Origin: Pseudomonas vranovensis DSM 16006
GTDB taxonomy: Bacteria > Pseudomonadota > Gammaproteobacteria > Pseudomonadales > Pseudomonadaceae
Assembly: GCF_000425805.1 (NCBI RefSeq)
Contig: NZ_AUED01000024.1
Span: forward strand, 1-62,297
Direction: 5' to 3'
DNA length: 62,297 nt
Below are positions 52,242 to 61,700 of the stretch, piece after piece. Below the pieces are notes generated by a model. That model searched no databases. It saw only the letters and a list, made by a program, of their open reading frames with translations, and was not told where the DNA came from. How positions within the stretch are numbered: position 1 is the first letter of the stretch; every line of letters begins with the position of its first letter. Position numbers and translations under genes: made by a program.

Positions 52242-52526
52242 TCACGGGCGGTCGTTGTGGCCCAGGTCGCGCTGTGGGTCGATCTGGTCGCGCACGCGCT
52301 GCTTGAGCACCTTGGCCTCGGGAAAGCCGCCATCGGCCTTGCGCTCCCAGATCAGCACACCGTCGCAAGTGATACGGAAGGCGCCGCCGGTGGCAGGCTC
52401 CAAGGCAACACGGGCCAGATCTTCACCAAAGGTGCTGAGCAGCTCCTGGGCAAGCCAGGCAGCACGCAGCAGCCACTGGCACTGGGTGCAATAGGTGATG
52501 ACAATTTCAGCTTTGTGCGCATTCAT
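52242..52526 (-). CDS. SelT/SelW/SelH-family selenoprotein-like protein
   Basis: This 94-residue Rdx-family protein has a CxxC redox motif in TYCTQCQWLLRA (Cys13, Cys16; the selenocysteine position of animal SelW is Cys here) and the EPATGGAFRITCDGVLIWERK strand typical of the family. It ends GFPEAKVLKQRVRDQI. It is a small thioredoxin-fold oxidoreductase of unknown partner. It starts at the ATG opposite plpD. Confidence 0.9.
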   Translation of the reverse strand: MNAHKAEIVITYCTQCQWLLRAAWLAQELLSTFGEDLARVALEPATGGAFRITCDGVLIWERKADGGFPEAKVLKQRVRDQIDPQRDLGHNDRP

Positions 52527-52593
52527 GGGACGAAAGACTCCTGACAGGCGGGCGCGCTTATACTAGCGGTCTTTAGCCTTAGCTCCGAGAGCC

Positions 52594-54786
52594 ATGATGC
52601 ACCGCCTGCTGTTGAGCCTGCTGCTGTTCGTCGTTTCCTTTCCACTTCTGGCTGCCGAACCACCACGACCGAAAGTCGGCCTGGTGCTGTCGGGCGGTGC
52701 CGCTCGTGGCCTGGCCCATATCGGTGTGCTCAAGGCCCTGGAGGAGCAAGGTATCCAGGTCGATGCCATCGCCGGCACCAGTATGGGCGCGGTGGTCGGC
52801 GGCCTGTACGCCTCCGGCTACAAAGTCGAAGAGCTGGAAAAGCTCGCCCTGGGTATCGACTGGCAACAGGCGCTGTCGGACGCCCCGCCCCGCAAGGACG
52901 TCCCGTTCCGGCGCAAGCAGGATGATCGTGACTTTCTGGTCCAACAGAAGCTGAGCTTTCGCGACGATGGCAGCCTTGGCCTGCCGCTGGGGGTGATCCA
53001 GGGACAGAACCTGGCCCTGCTGCTGGAAAGCATGCTTGCCCATACCAGTGACACCCGTGACTTCGACAAACTGCCAATTCCGTTCCGCGCAGTGGCCACC
53101 GACATCGCCAGCGGCGAGAAAGTGGTATTCCGCCGTGGTCACCTGCCCCAGGTAATTCGCGCCAGCATGTCGATCCCGGCGGTGTTCGCCCCGGTGGAAC
53201 TGGATGGCCGCCTGCTGGTGGATGGCGGCATGGTCGATAACATTCCCCTGGACGTCGCCCGCGAGATGGGCGTCGATATGGCGATCGTCGTTGATATCGG
53301 CACCCCGTTGCGCAGCCGCAAAGAGTTGGCAACCGTGGTCGATGTGCTCAATCAGTCGATCACCCTGATGACCCGTCGCAACTCCGAAGAGCAGTTGGCA
53401 GCCCTGCACCGTGACGACATCCTGATCCAGCCGCCGCTGGCCAGCTTCGGTGTGACCGACTTTGGCCGTGCCCAGGAAATGATCGATGCCGGCTACCGGG
53501 CCGCCCGCGCCCTGGACGCGCGCCTGGCGGTGCTCAAGCGTCCGGAAAACATCGATGCCGAACTGGATGTCGCCCGCTCGCCAAGCCAGCGCAATCCGGT
53601 GATCACCGCTATCAGGATCGAGAACGACTCCAAGGTCAGCGATGACGTGATCCGCTTCTATATTCGCCAGCCGATCGGTGAGCCACTGGAACTGGGTCGC
53701 CTGCAGACCGACATGGGTACCCTGTATGGCCTGGACTACTTCGATCGGGTCCAATACCGGGTTGTCCACAAGGGCAGCGACAACACCCTGGTGATCAACG
53801 CCCGCGGTCGACGCGGCGGTACCGACTACCTGCGCCTGGGCCTGAACCTGTCGGATGACATGCGCGGCGACAGCGCCTTCAACATTGGCGCAAGCTATCG
53901 GGTCAACGGCATCAACGAGCTGGGCGCCGAATGGCTGACCCGGGCGCAGATTGGTGATCAGCAGGAACTCTACAGCGAGTTCTATCAACCACTGGATGCC
54001 GGCTCGCGCTACTTCGTCGCCCCCTACCTGGACCTGGGCTCACAGAATGTCGAAGCCACTCTGGACGACGACCCGGTAGCCGAATACCGCCTGCAGCGCT
54101 ACGGCTTCGGCCTGAACCTGGGCCGCCAGATAGGCAACAGCGGTGAAGTACGCTTTGGTGTCGGCCAGGCCTGGGGCAAGGCGGATGTACGCATCGGCGA
54201 CCAGGACCTGCCGCATTTCAGCTTCAACGAGGGCTTCTACGAGCTGAAGTACTCCTTCGACACCCTGGACAACGTCTACTTCCCGCACGAAGGTGAAGAC
54301 ATCAGCCTGACCCTGCGGCAGTTCGAGCCGGACCTTGGCTCTGACCAGCGTTACCGGCAGTGGAACTTCAAACTGGACAAGGCCTTGAGCAGCGGGCCCA
54401 ACACCTGGGTACTGGGCACCCAGTACGGTCGCACGCTGGATGACGCCGATGTGATCACTTCAAGCTTTGTGTTCGGCGGTGCCAGGCAGCTTTCAGGCTT
54501 TCGCCAGGACTCGGTGTCCGGCCAGAACATGAGCCTGATGCGCGTGGTCTATTACCGCAGGCTGACCCCACGCGCCTACCTGCCGCTGGACTTCCCGCTG
54601 TACCTGGGCGGGTCGCTCGAGCGAGGCAGGGCCTGGAACAATGACAACGAGTTCGACAGTGGCTACATCAATGCAGCCAGCATCTTCGTTGGGTTCGAGA
54701 CGCCCCTGGGACCGCTGAACTTCAGCTACGGGGCAAACAGCGAGAATCAGAAGGCGTTGTACCTGAACCTGGGTCACACCTTCTGA
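52594..54786 (+). CDS. plpD: Patatin-like phospholipase autotransporter (PlpD, type Vd)
   Basis: This 730-residue protein has a signal peptide (MMHRLLLSLLLFVVSFPLLA), a patatin domain (about 25-320) with the oxyanion loop SGGAARG (33-39), nucleophile Ser63 in GTSMG and catalytic Asp210 in DGGMVD. A POTRA-like segment (about 340-410) precedes a C-terminal 16-strand barrel ending in an aromatic residue (LNLGHTF). This is the type Vd architecture of P. aeruginosa PlpD, in which the released lipase acts on phospholipids outside the cell. ATG at 52594. The gene is complete. Confidence 0.93.
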   Translation: MMHRLLLSLLLFVVSFPLLAAEPPRPKVGLVLSGGAARGLAHIGVLKALEEQGIQVDAIAGTSMGAVVGGLYASGYKVEELEKLALGIDWQQALSDAPPRKDVPFRRKQDDRDFLVQQKLSFRDDGSLGLPLGVIQGQNLALLLESMLAHTSDTRDFDKLPIPFRAVATDIASGEKVVFRRGHLPQVIRASMSIPAVFAPVELDGRLLVDGGMVDNIPLDVAREMGVDMAIVVDIGTPLRSRKELATVVDVLNQSITLMTRRNSEEQLAALHRDDILIQPPLASFGVTDFGRAQEMIDAGYRAARALDARLAVLKRPENIDAELDVARSPSQRNPVITAIRIENDSKVSDDVIRFYIRQPIGEPLELGRLQTDMGTLYGLDYFDRVQYRVVHKGSDNTLVINARGRRGGTDYLRLGLNLSDDMRGDSAFNIGASYRVNGINELGAEWLTRAQIGDQQELYSEFYQPLDAGSRYFVAPYLDLGSQNVEATLDDDPVAEYRLQRYGFGLNLGRQIGNSGEVRFGVGQAWGKADVRIGDQDLPHFSFNEGFYELKYSFDTLDNVYFPHEGEDISLTLRQFEPDLGSDQRYRQWNFKLDKALSSGPNTWVLGTQYGRTLDDADVITSSFVFGGARQLSGFRQDSVSGQNMSLMRVVYYRRLTPRAYLPLDFPLYLGGSLERGRAWNNDNEFDSGYINAASIFVGFETPLGPLNFSYGANSENQKALYLNLGHTF

Positions 54787-54792
54787 ACTACG

Positions 54793-55227
54793 TCAGGACT
54801 TTTCGAGGTTGGCGAGGATACGCGCGTGGACCTTCATGCACACGCGCAACTCTTCTTCGTCGACTCCGGTAAAGAGCTCGGCGCGCAAGGCGTTGGCGAT
54901 GGTTTCGATCTGCTCGATCAGCGGCTTGGCCGGCGGGCACAAATGGATTTTCTTTGCGCGGCGGTCTTCAAGGACAGCCTGGCGGCGCACCAGCCCCTGG
55001 GATTCAAGGCTGTCGAGCAGGCGCGCCAAGGTGGGACCTTCAACGCCGACGCTCTGGGCCAGCTCGCGCTGGGTGGGGGCCTCATCGAAACGCGCCAGGT
55101 GCAACAACACCAGCCAGCGGGCCTGGGACAGATTCAACCCGGCCAGGCGACGGTCCAGCTCGGCACGCCAGCCTCGGGACATCTGGGCTATCTGCATTCC
55201 GAAGCGGTGGTGGTCAGTCAACGGCAT
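54793..55227 (-). CDS. MarR-family transcriptional regulator
   Basis: This 144-residue dimeric regulator has the winged HTH LVLLHLARFDEAPTQRELAQ, SVGVEGPTLARLLDSLESQGLVRR and the wing VLEDRRAKKIHLCP. Dimer helices follow. The start MPLTDHHRFG was taken; the 14 codons upstream lack a ribosome site. It is convergent with plpD (stop six bases apart). The target is unknown. Confidence 0.9.
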   Translation of the reverse strand: MPLTDHHRFGMQIAQMSRGWRAELDRRLAGLNLSQARWLVLLHLARFDEAPTQRELAQSVGVEGPTLARLLDSLESQGLVRRQAVLEDRRAKKIHLCPPAKPLIEQIETIANALRAELFTGVDEEELRVCMKVHARILANLEKS

Positions 55228-55344
55228 AAAAAACTCATCATCAGAACTAATTATTAGCCAGCTAACCATGACCCTGCGTAACAGGCAAGGCTCATAAAGC
55301 CGCCCGCTACCCGGTAATCGTTAGAAATGATGACAAACCTTGCA

Positions 55345-57480
55345 TTACATTTCGAATTCAGCGGCCAATGCTGCACGCACGCAATACAACACACCCTCCG
55401 GCACCCGTGTACCAAACTGCTCGGCGATGGCCGATACAGGCGGTAGCTCGCCCTCGCCGTCAAGGAACGCATCCTGGACTTCCGCCAGCAGGTCTTCGGG
55501 CAGGTCCAGGGCCTGCTCCAACGACAATTGCTGGCGGCCAATGGCCTCGGCCAGCATGCTGTAGACGTTCTTTTCGCTGCAATTGAGCTGCCCGGCGATC
55601 TGCGCCGGCGTCATGCCGGCACGGGCGAGGCTGGTGAGTTCGTGACGCAGGTCAGCCACCACCGGTGGCGCCTCGGCCGCCCCCCCCAACACTTCGAGGA
55701 AGGCCTCGCCATAGCGCTCGAGCTTGCGCGCCCCCACACCGCTGACCCGGGCCATTTCACTGAGGCTGGCGGGTTGGCTGCGCAGCATTTCCAGCAAGGT
55801 CGAATCAGGGAAGATGACGTACGGCGGCACGCCATGCTCTTCGGCCAGCTTGCGTCGCAAGGCACGCAAGGCTTCCCACTGCTCGCGCTCCTCGCCACGC
55901 ACCAGCTGGCTGGCCGGGCTGCCGCCAATGCTGCTGCCCTTGCTGGTGGTTTGCGGCTTGAGGTCGCGACGCAGTTCCAGGCTGATCTCACCGCGCAGCA
56001 ACGGCCTGCAGGTGTCGGACAGACGCAGGCCGCCGTAGCCTTCAAGGTCGATATCGGCCAGCCCACGGGCAACCAGCTGGCGGAACAATGAACGCCACTC
56101 GCCTTCGGAGCGGTCCTTGCCGACGCCGTAAACAGCCAGCTTTTCATGACCGAAGTTGCGGATTTTTTCGTTGTCGCGGCCCAGCAGTACATCCACAAGA
56201 TGGCCCACGCCATAGCGCTGACCGGTGCGGTACACCGCTGACAATGCCTGGCGTGCAGGCTCGGTCGCGTCCCAGGTCTGCACGCCATCGATGCAGTTGT
56301 CGCAGTGCCCGCACGGTTGCAGCAGCTCTTCATCGAAGTAGTTGAGCAGGATCTGCCGGCGGCAACGGGTTTCTTCACACAAGGCGAGCATGGCGTCGAG
56401 CTTGTGTTGTTCGATACGCTTGTGGCGCTCGTCCCCTTCGGAGTTCTGCAACATCTGCTTGAGCATCACCATGTCCTGCAGACCATAGGCCATCCAGGCA
56501 TCTGCGGGCAGGCCATCTCGGCCGGCCCGGCCGGTTTCCTGATAGTAGGCTTCCAGCGACTTGGGCAGGTCCAGGTGGGCAACGAAGCGCACGTTGGGTT
56601 TGTCGATGCCCATGCCGAAAGCAATGGTAGCAACCATGATCAGGCCTTCCTCGTTGAGGAAGCGTCGCTGGTTGGCGGCACGGGTCTCGGCAGGCAGGCC
56701 GGCATGGTAAGGCAGTGCCGGAAAGCCCTGGTCGCACAGGTAGGCGGCCACGTCGTCGACCTTCTTGCGCGACAGACAATAGACGATACCGGCGTTGCCG
56801 CGGCGCTCACCCAGGAACGCCAGCAACTGCTTGCGCGGCTGCTCCTTGGGCACGATTCGGTAGAAAATGTTCGGGCGGTCGAAGCTGGAGAGAAAGCGCT
56901 CGGCATTCTGCAGGTGCAGGCGCGTGACGATTTCTTCGCGGGTGCGCATGTCTGCGGTGGCGGTCAGGGCAATACGCGGCACATCGGGGAACAGCTCGGC
57001 CAGTTGCCCCAGCTGCAGGTACTCAGGGCGGAAGTCGTGACCCCATTGCGAAACGCAGTGGGCCTCGTCGATGGCGAACAGGGCGATATCCAGGGTGCGC
57101 AGGAAGTCCAGCATGCGTGGCTGCACCAGGCGCTCCGGCGCCAGGTAAAGCATTTTTACCTCGCCCCGGCGGATGCGTGCGGCGAGCTCGCGTTGCTGTT
57201 CGGCACTCAGGGTGGAGTTCAGGGAGGCGGCGGCCACCCCCAGCTCGTCGAGGGTCGCCACCTGGTCTTCCATCAGCGCGATCAGGGGCGACACCACCAC
57301 CGCCAGGCCAGGTCTCAACAGCGCCGGCACCTGGAAGCACAGGGACTTGCCGCCCCCGGTGGGCATCAGCACCAGCGCATCGCCACCCTTGGCCACGCGT
57401 TCGATGATCGCGCCCTGGCGACCCCGAAAACTGTCATAGCCGAAGATGTCCTTGAGGACGCGCTGAGCCTGTTCGAGCAT
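55345..57480 (-). CDS. recQ: ATP-dependent DNA helicase RecQ
   Basis: This 711-residue superfamily 2 helicase unwinds DNA in recombination repair. It has Walker A TGGGKSLCF, DEAH in FAIDEAHCVSQWGHDFRP, motif VI YYQETGRAGRDG, the RQC zinc cysteines (CRRQILLNYFDEELLQPCGHCDNC) and a winged helix. The HRDC domain is at about 520-600 (LRRKLAEEHGVPPYVIFPD...LLEMLRSQP). The C-terminal extension beyond 610 ends with a helix-turn-helix-like LARAGMTPAQIAGQLNCSEKNVY and is longer than E. coli RecQ (about 610). MLEQAQRVLK is the chosen start. Confidence 0.96.
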   Translation of the reverse strand: MLEQAQRVLKDIFGYDSFRGRQGAIIERVAKGGDALVLMPTGGGKSLCFQVPALLRPGLAVVVSPLIALMEDQVATLDELGVAAASLNSTLSAEQQRELAARIRRGEVKMLYLAPERLVQPRMLDFLRTLDIALFAIDEAHCVSQWGHDFRPEYLQLGQLAELFPDVPRIALTATADMRTREEIVTRLHLQNAERFLSSFDRPNIFYRIVPKEQPRKQLLAFLGERRGNAGIVYCLSRKKVDDVAAYLCDQGFPALPYHAGLPAETRAANQRRFLNEEGLIMVATIAFGMGIDKPNVRFVAHLDLPKSLEAYYQETGRAGRDGLPADAWMAYGLQDMVMLKQMLQNSEGDERHKRIEQHKLDAMLALCEETRCRRQILLNYFDEELLQPCGHCDNCIDGVQTWDATEPARQALSAVYRTGQRYGVGHLVDVLLGRDNEKIRNFGHEKLAVYGVGKDRSEGEWRSLFRQLVARGLADIDLEGYGGLRLSDTCRPLLRGEISLELRRDLKPQTTSKGSSIGGSPASQLVRGEEREQWEALRALRRKLAEEHGVPPYVIFPDSTLLEMLRSQPASLSEMARVSGVGARKLERYGEAFLEVLGGAAEAPPVVADLRHELTSLARAGMTPAQIAGQLNCSEKNVYSMLAEAIGRQQLSLEQALDLPEDLLAEVQDAFLDGEGELPPVSAIAEQFGTRVPEGVLYCVRAALAAEFEM

Positions 57481-57725
57481 AAAAACTCCAAAAATCGCAA
57501 AACCATCCTGGGCACAGGCTGGATGAAAACCTTCCCCGCTACACCCGAAATTGCGTAAGCGGCTTTTACCCGGGCCTTGCCACACGGACGGCCTAGGGTA
57601 AAAGCGGGGCATTATACCGGAGCCTGCGGCTTCGCAGGATGCTCAGCGATAGACGTCTTCCTTTGCCTTGATTGCGCTGCAAGGTGCTAGAATTCAGTAT
57701 CGTTTATTCCCAAGGTAGCCCCGTA

Positions 57726-58313
57726 ATGTCCTTCGCCGAGCAATTGACCCGCCTGCAAGCCTTCCTCGACGCCGACGAGCTGCACGAAGAGGCGCTGGAC
57801 TACGTTGCCGCCCACGGCTACATGACCGCGCTGTCTATCTGCTCCGAGCAGGTCCCAGACCGCGAATGGATCGACGCCCTGTTCGCTGAAGAGCCGCATT
57901 ACAAGGACGACGCCCAGCGCGAAGAGATCGAAACCACCCTGCTCGCCCTCAAGGCCCACATCGCCCGCCAACTGGCCAGCGACGAAGAGTTCGAGCTGCC
58001 CTGCGACCTGGACCTGGGCGAAGAGCCGGATGATTCCGACCTGCGCGGCTGGTGCATCGGTTTCATGGAAGGCGTGTTCCTGCGCGAAGAAGCCTGGTTC
58101 GAGTCGGCCGAGGAAGAAGTCAGCGAAATGCTCCTGCCGATCATGGTCGGCTCCGGCCTGTTCGATGAACAACCCGAGTTCGCCGACATCGCCAGCGATG
58201 CCAACCTGATGGACGACATGATCGTGCAGATCCCCGAGGCGCTGACTGCGCTGTACTTGCTGCTGCACGCACCGGACGAAAAACCAGCACTGCTCAAACC
58301 ACGTCACCACTGA
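57726..58313 (+). CDS. YecA/YgfB (UPF0149) family protein
   Basis: This 195-residue acidic protein has the family core LRGWCIGFMEGVFLREEAWF, helical throughout, with the start FAEQLTRLQAFLDADELHEEALDYVAAHGYMTALSIC. Its function is unknown. The SEC-C metal motif of some YecA members is absent. ATG at 57726. The ybaN start follows within a few bases of the stop, so the two form an operon. Confidence 0.9.
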   Translation: MSFAEQLTRLQAFLDADELHEEALDYVAAHGYMTALSICSEQVPDREWIDALFAEEPHYKDDAQREEIETTLLALKAHIARQLASDEEFELPCDLDLGEEPDDSDLRGWCIGFMEGVFLREEAWFESAEEEVSEMLLPIMVGSGLFDEQPEFADIASDANLMDDMIVQIPEALTALYLLLHAPDEKPALLKPRHH

Positions 58314-58323
58314 GTTGGCGTCG

Positions 58324-58689
58324 GTGCGCTACCTGCTGCTGGCCATCGGCTGGCTCAGCGTCGCGCTGGGGGTGATCGGCATTTTCCTGCCGGTATTGCC
58401 GACCACCCCGTTTCTGCTCCTGGCCGCGGCCTGCTTTGCCCGCAGTTCTCCTCGCTTTCATGACTGGTTGATCAACCACCCACGCCTCGGCCCCTGGATT
58501 CGTGACTATTTGAGTGGCGAAGGTATTCCACTCAAGGGCAAGGTCTACGCCATTGGCCTGATGTGGCTGAGCATTGGCTTGTCGTGCTACCTGGTGCCGC
58601 TGGTGTGGGCGCGCGGATTCATGCTGACCAGCGCAGTGCTGGTCAGTATCTACATCCTGCGGCAGAAGACGTTGCGTCGCCCTTCATGA
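58324..58689 (+). CDS. ybaN: DUF454 inner-membrane protein YbaN
   Basis: This 121-residue protein has the family pattern GWLSVALGVIGIFLPVLPTTPFLLLAAACFARSSPRF followed by HPRLGPWIRDYLSGEGIPLKGK, with three membrane helices. GTG at 58324 gives MRYLLLAIGW, the family N-terminus; a TTG at 58315 is an alternative. Function unknown. It overlaps the coupling zone of the upstream YecA gene. Confidence 0.85.
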   Translation: MRYLLLAIGWLSVALGVIGIFLPVLPTTPFLLLAAACFARSSPRFHDWLINHPRLGPWIRDYLSGEGIPLKGKVYAIGLMWLSIGLSCYLVPLVWARGFMLTSAVLVSIYILRQKTLRRPS

Positions 58690-58745
58690 GCATCGCGGGG
58701 CAAGCTCGCTCCCACCAGATGCAGGAGCGGGCTTGCCCCGCGATG
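58690..58745. repeat. REP pair between ybaN and the RTX adhesin
   Basis: Inverted REP cores (CATCGCGGGGCAAGCTCGCTCCC and GGAGCGGGCTTGCCCCGCGATGG) lie between two convergent stops. It is the likely terminator for both genes. Confidence 0.9.
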
Positions 58746-58748
58746 GTT

Positions 58749-61700
58749 TCACACCGTATCCACCTTCAACGAATGATCATTGAGCATCCCATTGATGATG
58801 GTCGCGGTATCCTGCCCTGCCGCAATCACCCCGCCAGCCCCCGCTGTCACGCCGTAATGCTGAGCCAGGTTGACCCCCGCCAGGTCTATCGTCTGTACCG
58901 GCGCAGCACCCGCCACCGCACTGACCTCGATGGTCGACACAACCCCCGTCCCACTGCCCGTCACCTTGAAGTGCAGGTAATCATCCAGCGATGCGGAAGT
59001 CGCATTCTCCCCCTGCAGCAGTTGTGAAAGGTCGAGCCGGTCGGTCCCCGGCGTGAAGTCCGTCACCAGATCATGGCCGTTGTTGCCTTGTTGCCAGAGG
59101 AAGGTGTCGCTACCGGCACCGCCTGTGAGGGTGTTGTTGCCAGGCCCACCGACCAGCACATCGTCACCGCCGCCACCGAGCAAGGTGTCGTTGCCCAGTC
59201 CGCCCTTGAGCAGGTTGGCCAAGTCATTGCCGGTCAGGGTGTCGCTATGGTCGGAGCCGACCAGGTTCTCGATACCGGTCAGCGTATCGGTACCTGCACC
59301 CAGGGTATTCTGTGCACCCGTGGTATTCAGGCTGACCGTAACCCCACTGGCCGCCCCCGCATAACTGGCGGTATCAATACCCGCGCCGCCATCGAGCACG
59401 TCGTTTCCGGCACCTCCAATCAGCAAATCGTTGCCGTCTCCCCCGTGCAGTGTGTCGTCGCCGTCCCCCCCGATCAGCACGTCGTTGCCTGCTCCGGCAT
59501 TGAGCGTGTCGTTGCCCGCGCCCGCCAGCAAGGTGTCGCCACCGTCAGTACCGGTGAGGGTGCTGCCTGCGTGGTAGGTGATATCGACGTTGCCGGTACT
59601 GCTGCCACCATGACCGTCACTGACGGCGTAGGTACCGTTGTACACCTCCGGCTGCGTGCCGGAATAGTCGACGGTCATGGTCAGGTTATAGAACTCGGCC
59701 GCGTTGGCATTGCTTCCGGAGGTATTGCTCAGGTTGACCACATGGATGCTGTAGACCCCATCGTGGCTGGCCGTAAACGAGCCACCGTTGAGGAGGTCGT
59801 CATAGCTGCCCGTGGCATCCTTCCACTGCAACAGGATGTTCCCCTCGGCAACGTCATGTTGGAGGGTAAGTTTCTCGCCCCTCTTCAACGTCACGGTCAA
59901 CACGTCTTCATCATTGGCGCTGCTCGTGGAGACGGCACCCAGGTAGCTATTGACGATCAATGCAGCGGTAGTGACATTGGCCGCGCCCCTGAAGGCACTG
60001 CGGTCCAGGGACTTCTCCCGGTTGCTCAAACTGCTGCCGGTACCGTTGAAATCAATCTGTTGCGCTGCAGCGTTGGTCACGGTGAAGCCCGCGCCCTTGG
60101 CCTCCCACCCCGTGTTGAACGAAGCGGTACCTGTGTTCAGCCGATCATTGTCGGCATCGCTGTCGTTGGCCAGCAAAGCTTCGGCCGGCACCACAATGTT
60201 GCTGGAGAGCACGTTGGTGATGATGTGGTCAGGCGCCGCTACCGGCGCCGTATTGCCGTGGACGTTCACCGTGAGGTTGGCGCTGCTCAGGTCACCATCG
60301 TTGTCGCTGGCGGTGAAGCCGATATTCTCAATCCGCGTCGTACCGTCGTCCTTGGGCGGCGTATAGGTGAATTCACCGGTGTCCATGTCCACCACCAAGG
60401 TACCGCCCGCCACGGTCTTGATGTTGAACGTGTTGGTGACCGTATCGAAAGTGCCCCGGTCCGTACCCGTGGCGGTGTAGCTGCCTTGCCCGTTGTTGGC
60501 CTTGGGGTCGTAGGTGTAGGTGGTGCCATCGATCAGCAACGACTTGATAAAGCCGCCATCGGCGCCGAAGTGCCCATCGGTCATCAGGTTGCCGGTGATC
60601 GGTGCGCCCTGGACCGTACCCGACAACACCTGGTTCAGGACATTGAGGTTGGTGACCACCACGGCATTGGTGTCGGTGTGGGTGCTGCCATCGTAGGCCA
60701 GCGGGTTGAGGTTACTGACATTGACACCATTACCCAGGCCAATGGCGTAGGTCTTGATCCCGTTGTCGTCCAGGAACGTTTTCCAGTCCGCCTCTTCCTG
60801 CGCATTTATTCCCCGGTCGTTAGGGTTCGGGTCACCATCAGAGAAGAAGTAACCCACGTTCTGCGCACCGGCAATCTTGCCGCTGGTCACAAAGGCCGAT
60901 TGTGCGGCGGCGACCGCCGCATCGTAGTTGGTGTTGCCACCAGCACTGAGTCCTGCAACATAAGCCTTGGCATCGGCAACAGACAGCCAGACAGTCATCG
61001 GGGCCGACGCATTGGTTCCGAAGGTGACAATCTGGACTTTGACATCGCCCATTTCATCGTATTTGTCGAGCAGGGTATTGATCGCTTGCTTGGACAGTTG
61101 CAAACGCGTCAGCCCGTTAACCCCGGATGCGCTAGTCATACTGCCAGACACGTCGATGATCAGCAGCAGGTTGGAGTCGACTTGCCCCGGCGTGATCGAA
61201 CGCTCGGCGCCCACCACCGCAGGCACGTCATCGACGATGGTCACATCCAGGCTGGCGTTGGCCGAACTGCCGTCGCTGTCGGTTGCCGTGACAGTGATGC
61301 TGTCGAACAGGTTGTTGACGCCACCGGCATCCGGATGGCTTTCGTTGTCCAGCAAGGTGTAGGTGTAACTGACTACCCCCGTGCTCGGGTTGTAGCCGGT
61401 GATGGTCAACGAATTACCCAGCGGCGTGGTGCCCGTTTGCGGAAAGCCGCTGACCACACCATTGGTGACCACACTGATGCCGCCCACGGTCAGGGTTTGC
61501 AGGCCATCGGGAGCCGTCACGGTGAAGGTTCCCGAGCGGGTCAGCGCCGACGCATCCGGACTGCTGCCATCACTGAGGTTCTTCTCGTAGACGGTGTGTT
61601 CGCCACCGGTTACATCCAGGCCGTTGATCACGACCGGGTTGTCCAGGTTGCTGACGTTCAGCACCAGGTTGGCCGTGCTGACATCGCCATCGGCATCGGT

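Noticed and set aside
58749..59600. RTX and REP repeats as a CRISPR array
   Set aside because: The repeats are coding nonapeptide units or REP hairpins with no regular spacers, and no cas genes are present.
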